Positions 12,074 to 24,266 of a stretch of DNA of 64,000 nucleotides are shown piece by piece. The DNA is taken from the NCBI GenBank assembly GCA_905183005.1, contig CAJJDO010000017.1, forward strand, positions 498,516 through 562,515, in the 5' to 3' direction. Position 1 is the first letter of the stretch, and each line of letters opens with the position of its first letter. Under the pieces are notes generated by a model that saw only the letters and a program-made list of their open reading frames with translations, was not told the origin of the DNA and ran no database searches. This stretch comes from Paramecium pentaurelia. Its lineage: Eukaryota > Ciliophora > Oligohymenophorea > Peniculida > Parameciidae. The position numbers were made by a program, and so were the translations under genes.

Positions 12074-13060
12074 ATGAAAACCTCTCCATAATCATTTTAA
12101 AGGGAAATGGAGGAAACAGTTTGGCATACTAGAAAAATGAGATAGGAGACTGAAAAGGATATTCAATTAATGAAGAATCGTCTTAAATTATTAAAGCGAG
12201 GAGATGCTCAGTTATCTAAGAGAATTGATGAAACTAAAAAGAAAACTTAATCTATGATTGACTTAAAAATGAATCATCATTAACAGATTGAATAAGTAAT
12301 AAAGATTATTTATTTTTTATTAGAAAAAGCTTAATCAAAAAAATGGTGAAGCATAATTGAAGGAGAAATAATAATTAAATTATGATCAAAAAAAATAATA
12401 AGAGGAATAACTAGAAATGATTAAAAAAGCAATGGAATAAATTAAAATAGAAGAATATAAAAAAATTAAGTAATAATCTAAAATTATTTTATAGAGAGTT
12501 ATCAATAAGAAATGCTGAAATGATTTATAAATAAAAATAAGATTTTGTCATTAAGAATAAGGAAAAGAGAGAACATATTAAAGAGATTATGCATAAATCT
12601 AAATCTAATATTTCTCTTTATTGGAATGAAAAATTATCTCACATATAAAAAGAAAATGAAAAGTATTTATATTTAATAATATTAAAATAGAGCAAAATTA
12701 GAAAATAAAAAAGCATGTGAACATAATAAGGCTTATTAAGAAAAAATGGAAATGGAAGAATCATATATGATGTAGAAGTTAATTAGATCTTAAGAAGTAT
12801 AAAAAAAATTAGCAGTTAAATTGGAAAAAGCAAAAAACTTACCTCATGATGAATTTAATTAAATGATTAAAGAGGAAGAAGATAACTCCAATAATTTAAA
12901 AACTAATAAAAGTGCTGAGATTCCAAGATGGTTACCAACTCCAGAGAAAGATGCTGCAATTATCCAAAATTTAGATACTGAACCCAAACAATAATCAGAT
13001 TAATAGAAAAATGAAGATGATTAATAGAAAAATGAAGATGATTAAGGATAATAAGAATGA
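12074..13060 (+). CDS. Coiled-coil protein, unknown function
   Basis: About 301 residues, introns 28, 25 and 28 nt. Almost the whole chain is Lys/Glu/Gln-rich heptad-like sequence (for example KDIQLMKNRLKLLKRGD, later KREHIKEIMHKSKSNISLYW), so a long coiled coil is predicted. The C terminus is less regular, with AEIPRWLPTPEKDAA-like text followed by a short direct repeat (QKNEDDQ twice) and an acidic Gln-rich end. No enzymatic motif. Possibly cytoskeletal or ciliary by analogy with other ciliate coiled-coil proteins, but that is inference only. Confidence 0.8.
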
Positions 13061-13447
13061 TATAAATATAATATCTAAATTAGATTAAAAATAAATCTTA
13101 TGAAAATACACTCTCTTAAAATAATATAAGGATATGTTTACCATATTAATATATTTAGATTAAAAATGATTAATTTTAAAATCATTCTATTTAATACTGA
13201 TTATCAATTTAAATTAATCCTTCCAATTTTCTAAATACATTATTACTTATTTGTGATAATTATACTAATAAAATGTGTAAAAACATCATAAATATTTTCA
13301 ATCAAATATATTAATTATGATTTATATATTAGAAATAAAGATCTATAAAGTTCTTATTATTATGGTCTATAACATATAAATTTTATCAAAGAATAGTGAC
13401 TACTTCTAATTAGATTTCATTAGATATTAAAATAACATATAAAATTT
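13061..13447. other. Intergenic
   Basis: AT-rich spacer between two same-strand genes; no coding frame, structured RNA or repeat was seen. Confidence 0.7.
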
Positions 13448-14166
13448 ATGTAAATTAATGGCCGTTTAACTTCAGGTGATAAATACCCTGAAGACAATAT
13501 AGAAAAGGAGGCGGCTGAAATGGCATCTAGGATTATGGAGAGAGTTCGTTAAAAATCAAATGTCAAATCTGCTTAAAGAATTTTGGTAAAACCAGAAAAT
13601 TTTAGATCAAGTGATTATAAATCTAGATAATCAGAAATTCAAATAGGTAGAGAAGGAACCACATCTATTACTGATCGTAATCAACTCAACTTTGAACCAA
13701 ATTTCAACCAATTCAATCCACTTAAAAATGGTTTTACATCTAAAAACAACTTAATTGAAACTATTAAAATACCTTAAAGATCATAGTTCAAATCTGCTTC
13801 TACAGGTATATAAGACATCTTTTAAAAAACAGTTAAATAAAATAATAACAATTTTTATGTTCCTGAACATTAATCATAATCTACTACTGATAAGCCAGAT
13901 AGTACTAAATTAATTAAACTAACGTATAAAATATTATTAATTATAATAGCGATAGTGTAAATAGTCTAGTAAATTAGAAATTAGATCTATAAGCAAAACA
14001 TAGAAGAATAGAAAGTAATACATAATTTAAGTCTATTTTGATTTCAAAACCTTATCAATTACACACTCCTGTTAAGTCCAATAAAGAAGACATAGTTTCA
14101 TAATTATTAGGAAGTTTGCGAAATCAAAAAAAATACTCAGAATATAAAAACTCAGCTTAAAAATGA
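13448..14166 (+). CDS. Hypothetical disordered protein
   Basis: About 230 residues with one 26-nt intron, ending TGA at 14164. The N terminus (MQINGRLTSGDKYPED, then an EKEAAEMASRIMERVRQK helix) is followed by a Ser/Asn/Gln/Lys-rich region likely disordered, with basic patches (KPENFRSSDYKSRQSE). No membrane segment, signal peptide or domain recognised. The intron is required: without it the frame closes. Confidence 0.75.
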
Positions 14167-15346
14167 ACTACTATTTATTAAATTTAATTTACTCTAAATT
14201 TAAATAAGTGTCTGAATAATATCATTAAATCTTCATAAACTAATTAAGTATATTCTTACTTCTAAATTATTCTTATTATTTATTTATTTTATTTAAAATG
14301 ATTTTTAGACATATTTTTGTTAATAATAATTTTCATTACCGAATTCATTGATTTTATTCGATAAAATATGATTATTTTACTAAAATAATCTATATTTATT
14401 AGTATAATTATATTTTTAATTTAAAACATTCTTTAATATCTTATGATTAAATTCTGATTATAATAATCTTACGTATTACTCATTCGAATTCTTAAAATAT
14501 TTAATAAAAATCTGAGTGAGATATATTTTTAATATTCAATAATAAATAATTTATTAGATATACTATTTTATTGTATTAGAGTTTTAATGATTGAAATTTG
14601 CACTAAATTTACTTGTATTATTATCTTTATACAAACATAATTCTCTATAAATTTAAATTTTACACTTTCAATCAAAAATATTCATATATTTTTCTTTGAC
14701 GTTTTGAAAAAATATTTTTAATATATTTTTTAACCACTACTTTAAACAGTCTTATTTTCTTTAAATTATGATTTTAAGAAAAAAGGTATATAGTTTATTC
14801 TAATTGATTTTTGATTTCATCATATATATGTTGTCATTAATTTATTTAATTACTTTTTAATTGAAGAATGTAAAATTGAATATCTTTAATTATTGGAATA
14901 ATCCATATTTAACTTTTTGATAATAAATCATTATATGTTGAGATAATTATATTTGATTATTAGAATGAAGTGTAAAATTGAAAAATTAAAATAACTATTA
15001 ATATATTTATGCAATCTCAAATAATCTTAAATTTATATAAGTTAAATTAAATTTAAGTAATTTTTGAGTTTCTTCAATATTAATATAATTCAATATGTAT
15101 TTAATTATTTTTAGAAAGGATCAGTTTGTATTACTAATAAAATTTCAAGATTTTAAGAAAACATTTGGAATTAAAGTTATCTAATTATGCATCTTTGATA
15201 GTGCTATCATATTTTTTGAGATATAAATAATATTAAAGTAAGTATTATTATTTAATGATACATTTGAGATACCAAAAAGATAAATTATAAAGAAACGACA
15301 ACTAAGGTTTATTGATTTAAAAAAATATAAAATTAATTGAAACATA
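14167..15346. other. Long AT-rich intergenic region
   Basis: About 1.2 kb, among the longest gene-free stretches here. It is extremely AT-rich with no frame longer than expected by chance, no tandem repeat of note and no conserved motif I recognise. It could hold decayed sequence beyond recognition. Confidence 0.65.
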
Positions 15347-17470
15347 ATGATAAAAAAATATAGCTTATAATTTGCATCACAAGAAATAGAGCAAATATAT
15401 AGACAATCTCTTTTGAGTGGAATAAAATATCGAAGAGAATATACATATGGGATATTATGTATCTATTTAGGATTAATAATAATAAAATATAATTTGTAAC
15501 AGGTCTTGTTACCTCAAATATTTGCAGGTGTTGGAATAATATTAGAATTGGCATTGTTTTTTTTTATGAAGAAATATTGGTAAAACAAGGAAATATTAAT
15601 AACTCTAAATATGATTTTTATGGCTGCAATCTGTGAAAGTTTAAGATTATTTGGATTTGATGATTATCAATGGTATTATGGTTAGCATTCTACCTCACTT
15701 AAATTAAGTATGATTATATGATCTTACACTTAGTAATTTATTTGTAGGGAAGCTAGTTTTTAATTTAATCCTTTATTTTCTGTTGTACCTAAGCTGTAAG
15801 TATATATAATTTTAGTAAATATGATGTATCAACAATAATTTCTCATTGTCTAATCACTTTAATTCTTGTTATGCTTCGTTATTAATATGAAATTATCAGT
15901 AGAAAGAACTTCCTTTCAGGACTCTCCAAAGAACAATATGAAAATGTGATAGAGGATCTTCTCCCATCATGGGTTGTAGTGCTTAAATACAATAAATTAG
16001 CTGCTTAATTATAAATAGAAAAAATCAATAAAAATTTAAAAGAGAAATTCAATCTTAAAAATAATGAAGCTTTAAGAGATTTTTTAAGAAAATTAAACTT
16101 ATATGATCTTGAAGTTAATGGTTAATCATAAAATATAAAAATTGAACATGAAATAATTTAAATATTAAAATCAAAAAGTGAAGATCATCCAGTTTAAAGA
16201 TATTTTGGAATATTGGAAAAGGATGTCAACTCAAAATTATGTAGATTTAAGATTACTTAAGTTTATTTTAAAGCATTTGAACCTTTGGTAATTCTTTTAT
16301 TTGAAGAGATTAAAGAGGACAAATACGATTAATATGTGAATTAAATTGAATAAAGAGATAATTAATAATATGTATAATTATAGATTAATTTAGTATAATT
16401 CAAAAATAAGTTTATACTTAATTACATAATAAATGTAGCTAATTTAATAAATGCTTAATTAAATATAAATAGATAGTCCCTTTAAGTAAGAATTATTGAA
16501 TACATTCTAATAGAACTTATAAAAATAAACATAAATAAGTTATTATTTATACAATCTTAATAATAATTTATTGAATTTATTCAAAATATCTCATAGATTA
16601 ATTAAATATGAATATTAAGAAATTTAGATTGAATAATTCTTTAAAACTTTATGTGATAATCTTCTTATTAATTATAAATCAATGAAGATGAATATTATTA
16701 ATTTTTCAACAAAGAAAGAGATAATAAAAACAGATAAAAATAAATTAATATCAATTATTATGAACATAATGGAATTTATAAAAATTTTATTATCTATAAT
16801 ACATGCAGAAGATGGAATCATTTATTAAATGCATCCTATGAAAAAACCTTTTAGTCTATCTATAAAATAATCTAAAGTTCATAATGATTCCATTTAAATA
16901 TCTTTAACTCATCCTAATTTAAATATTACAAGTTAAATGATAGCTTTAATTTAAAATATCACACCTGTTTCTATTGATGATAAAAAAAGAAATTGGAATA
17001 ATAAGAATTACTTTGAAATGATTAAAAATTTAAATCAAACTCTATCTTAAATGATTGATCATTATAAAAATGAGATTTAATCTCTTACATCAATATCTTT
17101 AGGATTAAAAAGTAATAGATATTAAAAAACTAATCATTTAAATAATTAAAATAAATAATTTAATACTTTAGGATATATAATGGCTTCATACTTTATTAGT
17201 TAATTAGGTCCATCTAATAAAATTATATTTAAATAATCTCTAATAGAAAATGATATGTTAAATCCTTAATATGTTTCATCACTTTATTAAACTAAGATAT
17301 AATTTACAATATATAAAGATTTATAAAGTTTTTCAAAAGAAGTTTCAAAAATAGAAAAAAACTTATTTGATGACAATTAGTATTTTTCACCAAAAAAATA
17401 TACTAATTAAGAAATTGCTGAAAGATTACTTCAAATTTAAGTGGAAGATTAGATGAAAAGATTATTTTGA
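15347..17470 (+). CDS. Degenerate sensor-histidine-kinase-like membrane protein (copy A)
   Basis: About 689 residues, introns 26 and 28 nt. The first about 200 residues carry four to six hydrophobic segments (GILCIYLGLIIIKY, FAGVGIILELALFFFM, ILITLNMIFMAAI, IISHCLITLILVMLR). After ENVIEDLLPSWVVVLKYNKL, a PAS-like 'what am I' segment typical of ciliate histidine-kinase families, comes a mostly helical region. Near residue 450 a stretch like TDKNKLISIIMNIMEFIKIL lies where the ATPase N-box of histidine kinases would be (pattern DxxxLxxxxxNxxxxAxKF), but the key Asn/Lys and later glycine boxes are poorly kept. I therefore infer a pseudo-kinase receptor. Shares layout and motif positions (WYYG after TM3, L..sivVikf) with the gene at 25013-26746. 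No response-regulator domain seen. Confidence 0.75.
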
Positions 17471-17502
17471 ATTCTGAAAAGGAAAACTTACACTAAAAAT
17501 TA

Positions 17503-18385
17503 TCATTATTTATTATCATTATCCTATTTTAAAGATTGAAATCTAGGGTATTCAAATATCTGGTCTTATTGCTAAGATTTGTCTAAAATACTATTTTCAA
17601 ATATAGTAGATCTTTTGGCAACAATACTCTTTTATAAACTTTATGCTCTTGTTTACTAGGTTAAAATATATTTAGATTTGGTATCTGAATTAGCTATTGA
17701 GTTAAATGAAGTGTTCTTTTTATGAGAAGAATCAAATCTAGCTCTTCTGACACTTGCCTATATCTATTATTAATAATCTTAAAGCATTTTAGGTTCAGTT
17801 GTTAATATTTTAAGATTATAGTTATAATTTTTCATATCTTAATATTCATATAATTATTCTTTAAATCTTTAAATAGTTTATTAAAGTTTTTCATTTTTTT
17901 TAACTTATTTGATTAATGCTTCTTTAGTAAACATTAATTCCTTAATTATAGTTAAATAAATACATTTTCTAAAAATTTATTTGTTTTTGTAAGTGTTTAG
18001 ACATTTAACTTTAAGTGTTTACATTATTCATTTAATGAATGACATTCTTATCTAAAATATACCATCTTATTTTAAGCATTAATAACCTATAATAATATAA
18101 TTAAATAACTTGTGATTCTTATTCATTATATTCAACATATTAATGAAATTTTTCATTTATTCTATCTATGTCTTTTTTCATGGTTTCTAAAACTTATTTA
18201 AATGCATTTAGAATATTGTTTTATTATGACTTTAACATTTAATTTACATTTGTATTAGTTTAATCTATTAGACATTCCATTTCTTAACATAGTTCTTACA
18301 TATTTTTGGCTTAATCAGGATGTATTTTTTCTAGAGTTGGTAATATATGTTTATTTTCAGTTATGAAAAGTGGTTACTCTGTCAT
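17503..18385 (-). CDS. Coiled-coil protein, unknown
   Basis: About 278 residues with two 23-nt introns; both restore frame. The central part is helical and charged (ETMKKDIDRINEKFHQYVEYN, KMVYFRQECHSLNEQCKHLK, ELMFTKEALIKQVKKNEKLQ), with several Cys and His but no clear zinc motif. The C terminus is Ser/Lys/Gln-rich and likely disordered. It converges on the copy-A membrane gene with only 32 nt between stops, and lies 65 nt downstream of the CCCH gene on the same strand. Function unknown. Confidence 0.75.
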
Positions 18386-18450
18386 AATATATATATATTT
18401 TAATTAAATATAAAAATAAAATAATAATCACAAATTTCTTTAAATGATTT

Positions 18451-19151
18451 TCAAACATTTTTTTGAGAATCATCTGACAAGAAATTATAATATGGATCTG
18501 TTATTTATTTAAAAAATGACAATCTAGATTTAGGATAAATAAATAATTCTTGATCTATGTTTTTATTATTCATTGTTATTATAAATCTTTAAATATCGTT
18601 TCTTACATCAGTTTTTAATTATTCTAAAATTAATTTAAATTAATACTTGATGAAATTGGAGCTTTTAGACCAAGTTCTTTATAAGAAGTTTATAAGAATC
18701 CTTCAAATTCATTTCTATTTATTAATTCATCATGAATATATTGACATCTTATTCCATAAGGACAATATCCTTATTAAAAGAATCTTTTGCATGGTTTAGT
18801 TTTATATTTGGAATGTAAATGAGTTTTAGGCTATAATTCAGTTTTACCATGAGCAAAAGAGCACTTTAAATTTAATAAAAGAAATACTTTATCACCATAT
18901 TTACATTTTCCAGTCATTACAAAATTCTTACAGAGTTCAGTTTTTTTCTTTTTAGTATACTCTTCTATATATTATTATTTTTCTTGTATGGTTTCGAAGT
19001 GCTTTTTTTAAGGCTTAACACTTAGATTTTTTAAACAAATATTTTACTCGATTTCAAAATTGTTATCCTCATTATCAGTAGTATCGGTATCGATTGTTGA
19101 CAATTCATTATGGTTCCAGTTTTAAGTCCAAGTAGGGTAGAATAAGTTCAT
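18451..19151 (-). CDS. Tandem CCCH zinc-finger RNA-binding protein (TTP/ZFP36 type)
   Basis: About 217 residues. Two CCCH fingers: CKNFVMTGKCKYGDK-CSFAH and CKRFFQQGYCPYGIRCQYIH, each C-x8-C-x5-C-x3-H, separated by a linker containing KYKTKPC, close to the KYKTELC lead-in of TTP/TIS11. Such proteins bind AU-rich RNA and regulate mRNA turnover or translation. A 24-nt intron (18864-18887) lies inside finger 1 between Lys and the third Cys; removing it gives perfect spacing. A second 23-nt intron follows finger 2. The N terminus is acidic (IDTDTTDNEDNNFEIE); the C-terminal about 90 residues are unassigned. Identity of the domain is secure; target RNAs unknown. Confidence 0.9.
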
Positions 19152-19528
19152 TTATAAAATTAAGTTATATAAATATTTATAAAGAATATTGTCTAATAAT
19201 CTTAATAATAATTTAAATGTGACCAGTATAATCCAAAACAAACTATCACAATAAGTAATCATTTTTAATAGAAAAACAATGAATATTAATAACAAATAGA
19301 ATGTTATATTCTATTAATATACTTTATTTAAAATTATTATTATAAAATTATTTCAGATTAGGAATGTAAAAATATTATGTAATTTAAACAAATCTATATA
19401 ATCTCACTTCAATCAAATTATACAAAAAATTTTTAATTATAGAAAATTTAGAAAGAATAAATAAACAATTAACTTCTTAAATAGCTTATTATGTATTATA
19501 ATTATTATTAACTATTTTTGTTTTATAA
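19152..19528. other. Intergenic, divergent promoter region
   Basis: About 380 bp between divergent starts of the CCCH gene and the gene at 19529. AT-rich; no ORF or repeat seen. Confidence 0.7.
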
Positions 19529-20538
19529 ATGTTAAATATGCTTGATGTCATATCAACATTCTCTATTCATTCTTGTTAAAGTAGAAGGTATTATTATAAT
19601 ATATAATTAATAGAAATAGATAAACAGGAAATCTATCTAAGGGATCTACTGCAAGACAATCAACAAGACCAACTTAAAAATTTCACAAAATATAATTAGA
19701 TGATTTAGCTTTTAAAACATCTCCAAAAAGTGAACAAAGAGAAATAAAAGGAATATAGGCAATAAGTGAATAAAATAGATATAGAGAGAATTAAAATGAA
19801 AACAAATTTGAAAGCAACATTTATCCATTAATCATTTTTTAAAAAAGTAATTATTAGTGATTAACAAATAAGTCTCCTACCGTTAGCTTTTGAAAGAAAG
19901 TAATTAATTCATAATTTTTAGTTAAGTTCGAAAAAGATATTAAATCTCTTCATCCATCTGATAAAAGAAATTTAGTTATTTACAGAATTATGTGTGAACT
20001 TTTTTAAGAACTATAATTTGAAATACAAAATATATTGATATGTCAACATCCAATTTCAAAACTATTTTACATTTATTTTTCTGATACTAATTATTGTCCA
20101 ATCTCAAAATGTTGTAACTAAAATGTTGTAATAAGAATTGGTGAGGCATTAGGTGGAGAGATTAAATGTTTAAATCCTAAATGCCCTTTAGGTATTTTAA
20201 CAACTTTTGAAATAGAGGAAAAGATTCTATGGAATTCTAAATTTTAATAAAATAGAGCTATTTCAACATTTATATCAAGTGGAAAATATAGAACCAAGAG
20301 TTTATTATAATCTGTTCAAATTCCTGAAAATAATACTGCTTATGCTCCAAAATAATAGAAATAAAGTTAAAAGTCTTGCAAAAGATCTTCTACTTTTTAT
20401 TAAAGAGCTAGTTAAACTAATTACGAATAATTATATAAATATGAATTATCCAAAAATTTATTACTTAACTCTCAAATATTTAATAAGAATTTTGATGATT
20501 AAATTGATGAAAAATATAGATATTAATGTAAATTTTGA
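19529..20538 (+). CDS. Hypothetical protein with Cys-containing core
   Basis: About 311 residues, introns 26, 26 and 22 nt give an exact frame. The N terminus is basic and Ser/Thr/Gln-rich. The middle is more ordered (LHPSDKRNLVIYRIMCEL, then ICQHPISKLFYIYFSDTNYC). A cluster of cysteines (NYCPISKCCNQ, KCLNPKCPLG) suggests a possible metal-binding knuckle, CxxxxCC...C...C, but it fits no family I know. The C terminus is Gln/Lys/Ser-rich. Start at 19529 or at an in-frame Met 9 nt on. The antiparallel neighbour begins about 190 bp beyond the stop. Confidence 0.75.
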
Positions 20539-20731
20539 TGATTCTATTAATATATTATTTTTAATTTATATTATTCACTATAATAATTTAATAATCTCTC
20601 AATAATTTAACAATATTCATATTGATTAAAAGATAAAAAAGATATTACCAAAATAATAATTTTAATTATCTATTCAACTTTTAAATAATTAACATCATTC
20701 AATTATTCATTTAAAAGTATTAATTGTACTT

Positions 20732-21355
20732 TCAAATTGAGTTAATCACATTAAAATCTAATATATATTATCTGGAATCTTTTAAAGAGATTATTAGAAT
20801 TAATTCTACAAACTCATATCCACTTTACTTAAACCAAGATGAATTTTAGATATCTTTTATTATCTAATTTATATTAAGTTTAATTTAAATTATTTCTTAT
20901 TTAATTTCCATTATCTTTAGATAGACTTTTTTTAATCATCATAATTATTTCTTTTTAACTTCATTTATTTAGATATTTTCATAATCTTCATTACTTTCTT
21001 CTTTTTAAATCAATCTAGCAATATTCTTAAAATGTTCTATTTTTTTATAATTTTGAGAACATATTTTTAAATCATTTTATGAGCTTATATCATTTAAGAT
21101 AGGTATTAATTTCCATCTATTGATTATCTTCTTATTATGACCTACTTCATTGTAATAATTGATTATTTACTTAATAGAATTTTCTTAATACTTGTTTATC
21201 AAATGAGAGTTTCTTAACTTTAATTTATTCTAGAAGTTTTCTAATTTTAATATAAACATAATTTCTGTGTTCTATACAACAAAATTCAATATTATAATTC
21301 TATTTTTTTTATATTCATGATAGAATTAAAATGATTATTGTGAATAATAAATCAT
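20732..21355 (-). CDS. Hypothetical protein, gene model uncertain
   Basis: A long open minus-strand frame starts at ATG 21355 and reads protein-like sequence for about 139 codons (HEYKKNRIIILNFVVQ, NKKIINRWKLIPILNDI, ARLIQKEESNEDYENI) to a TGA pair at 20936-20941. Directly downstream the same frame continues with more protein-like text (IQNSSWFKQSGYEFVELILI) to TGA 20732. The two parts could join through an unusually long intron (about 45 nt) or the gene may simply end at 20939, or be decaying. No domain recognised. Confidence 0.4.
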
Positions 21356-22050
21356 ATTAATATTCTCCCTTTGTTCATCAATATCAAATAATACATCTAG
21401 GTTGAGAAAGAATATCAAGGAGGTGCCATTTATTAATTCTGATTATTTTTATTTTCATTTAATATTGAAAATTCCAATATCTTATATTATTACTCAAGAT
21501 TATAATCTATATAGTATAACTTATTAATCTCTTAGTATTCCATATAGATACTGTTTATTCATTATTAATATATATATATATATATAAATATATATAAAAA
21601 AGAATAACTGTCCGTTTTATATAAATTTACAATCAATATTTTAAACAATAAATTTGCAATACAGATATATTTAGTTTTGTTGTTAGAGAAATCAACCAAA
21701 TATAATTGAGTGTTCTTAATATAAATAATTTAAAATTTTTAAATAATTGATGAAATACTTTACTATGTTAAGTTTTGATATTGTTTTTACTATAAAACAT
21801 TATTTATATTTAGTTTTCATCATAATATTTTAATACCAGAGAAGTTAATGTTTTAGCAATTTTATTTTATTGCTGAAATTAAAGTATAAATTTGATCAAA
21901 ATAGTTTTTGAGTTTATAGAACATATTTAGTATGAAGTATAGATTAGAAACGAGTTTAAAGAAATAATTAATCAATATAAAGAACTAATTATAATTTTGG
22001 AACCTATTTTTTTGTTCATTTGTTAATTTTCAATATTCATTATTTAACTA
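21356..22050. other. AT-rich intergenic region
   Basis: About 700 bp with no supported gene. It holds a short dinucleotide TA tract at about 21568-21585. Part may be the promoter of the gene at 20732-21355. Confidence 0.65.
21568..21585. repeat. TA dinucleotide microsatellite
   Basis: Uninterrupted TA tract of roughly nine units in intergenic DNA, followed by a second imperfect TA stretch. Confidence 0.9.
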
Positions 22051-22352
22051 TCAATATGGCGCACTAAATCCCGGGGGTGGTAAACCAGTATTTGGGTCAG
22101 TATTCTTTGGTCGTCTAAATAACAAGATGTGAGGTTCAGGTCTATGAGTTTCATAATGAACCCATCCTCTAGATTGTTGTACACCTATTGCTCTCCATTC
22201 CATTTCATTTAATAATTTTCCTACATTTAACTAATTTAAATACCTTTTGTAATTTTTTTAAATATGTGTTTGGGCAAGATAACATGTCTATATTCATAAT
22301 AATCATCAAAATATTTGTCAGAATATTCTATCTCCTCTGGATAATGAGGCAT
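22051..22352 (-). CDS. CKS1: Cyclin-dependent kinase regulatory subunit CKS1
   Basis: 92 residues with one 23-nt intron. CKS binds CDKs and phospho-docking sites, supporting multisite phosphorylation in the cell cycle. Family hallmarks are all present: IEYSDKYFDDYYEYRHVILP at the N terminus, EMEWRAIGVQQSRGWVHYE in the centre (Trp-Arg, QQS-GW-HY anion-binding and core residues) and HRPEPHILLFRRP, which contains the conserved PEPHILLFRRP beta-hinge region. A short Pro/Gly-rich C-terminal tail follows (TGLPPPGFSAPY). Start at 22352 gives the expected length; no upstream Met lies in frame nearby. Very high confidence. Confidence 0.97.
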
Positions 22353-23014
22353 ATACTCTACTTCAAATTTTAAATTAAAAATATAATACAATCGTTGAAT
22401 TAATTTAAAATATATTTATATTTCCCAAAGAAAGTAAAAAAAAAAAAAAATTAAAGTAGATTATCAAACTTGAAAATTATAAAATAAATGCTAAAAAATA
22501 GAAGATCTCATATAAATTATAATTTTATATCTATATCATTTTAATATAATTCTTATTATAATATACATTAAACATTATTATTTAAATTAAACATAACTCT
22601 AAGTATATTGTTAAGTATATAATTAGTTTCTCATTTGATTAATTAAGATATTAATTCAGAATGGTTTATTTCTAAAGCTAAATAGTAATAACTTATATTA
22701 AGGATAATTATCAAATATTAAAATAATATAAATATAGTAAAATAAATTAAACTGCTCCATCAAGAATATTCTTCTTCAGGTTTATATTTTTATTGATCTA
22801 AAATAATACAATTGAAAAACAAATATATTATTTAAAAAATTAAAATAAAATTATAAATGACAAGAATATCATTATAAAGTATTCAATTTTTTAATTTATA
22901 ACAATTCAGTTTGAGAGGATCTTAGAATTTTGTCATTCTTGAGAATAATAAAATTCTTAAAAATTCTAATAATTAAACCATGATTATTCAAGAATTTATT
23001 TGATATTTTAATTA
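22353..23014. other. Divergent intergenic region with poly-A run
   Basis: About 660 bp between divergent CKS1 and double-RING starts. It contains a 14-nt A homopolymer at 22437-22450. A short minus-strand ORF around 22740-22875 is hydrophobic and not convincing. Otherwise nothing seen. Confidence 0.65.
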
Positions 23015-24266
23015 ATGAAATTCATCCTTTCGTGCTCAATATGCTTATAGAATTTAAAAAATCCGGTCTCTCTGAGTTGTGGACACACTTTTTGTTAAAC
23101 TTGCATATAAAATTCTTTTGAAACATAAGAATTTTGTGCATGTCCCTTGTGTCGTTAACCCGCATTACTTGGCAACAATAAAACTGATGAATTACTACCA
23201 ATAGTTCAATAGATTTATGAATAAGAAGGAACTTAAAGTATAATTGATATTTAAATTAGGTTTATTAAATGAATTTCCATCTTTAATTATATGCCTTTGT
23301 TGTGGATTAACTCCAGTCAACCCAGTAGTGCTTTCTTGCTAACATATGTTTTGTTAAAAATGTATAGAAGAAAGTTTAAAAGAAGAATTATTATGCCCTG
23401 CTTGTTCAGATTATTGTTTTAATATCAAAGTCAATACAAATAAGAAATATAAAGATCTCATAGATTGGTATTTAAAGGAATTCAAAATAGAAGAAGAGTA
23501 AGAAATTAATTAAGGTGTTTAAAATGATAAAATATATGGTATTCCAATCTTCCTTTACGATTAATCAGTATTCATATATGGATCAACTGAGTTCCAATTT
23601 TTAGAATTTAGATATTTAGAAATGATAAAAATGGTTAGTTCTGGTTCAGGAAATTTTATTGTATCTAGTGATATGATAAATGGAGATTTGGTATAAATAA
23701 GAAGCATTAAAAAAACAAAGAAAGGATATTAAGTTTAAGTTGATGGTTTATAAAGAATAAAAATAAAATAAATCTATGCTTATATTGATGGAGTTAAAAC
23801 ATAATATTAATAATGGAATAATTCATAATTATGGCTTGCTTAATGTGAATATGTAAAAGATTAAATTTTTAAAGAAAATTGTTTTTAGCATTACAATTAT
23901 ATTGTTGCTACATTACAAAAATTATACTAAAATATTAATTTGGAAGTAAGAGATATATTTTAGAATTTTATGAAAAAAATTACTACTTTATCAAATTCTG
24001 AAAGCAGTCTTATTCTATTAACTTCACTAAATAATAATTTTGAATAATAATACTATGAAACAGATATAGAGAAAAGAGTTTAATAAATTTAATAACATTT
24101 TGCTATTTTAGAATAAAAAATTAAAGGAATTTATGGCAAAGACGATTAAATTTAATATGCAAAACTAAAACAAGATAACATTGAAATAATATAATACCCA
24201 GAATTCGATGTCACTACTTAATATTTTCTAAATCTCTTTAATATTAAAAAAGTTTTATGTTTTTGA
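23015..24266 (+). CDS. Double RING-finger protein, probable E3 ubiquitin ligase
   Basis: About 409 residues with one 22-nt intron. First RING at residues about 7-55: CSICLQNLKNP, then LSCGHTFCQTC and CPLCRQP, a full C3HC4 set (C-x2-C, C-x-H-x2-C-x2-C, C-x2-C). After the intron a second RING-like unit: CLCCGLTPVNP, VVLSCQHMFCQKC and CPACSDYC, again C3HC4-like. RING proteins recruit E2 enzymes for ubiquitin transfer. The remaining about 270 residues are mixed alpha/beta without recognised domain (FLYDQSVFIYGSTEFQFLEF, INGDLVQIRSIKKTKKGYQV). TRIM-like first RING but no B-box seen. Confidence high for RING, none for substrate. Confidence 0.88.

Noticed and set aside
15799..15818. 20-nt GTAAG...TTTTAG intron in membrane gene copy A
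   Set aside because: Splicing it leads to an early TGA; the unspliced frame continues smoothly into the PAS-like segment.
20279..20605. Plus ORF of 108 codons
   Set aside because: Out-of-frame with the spliced gene 19529-20538, which continues through this DNA in another frame using TAA/TAG as Gln.
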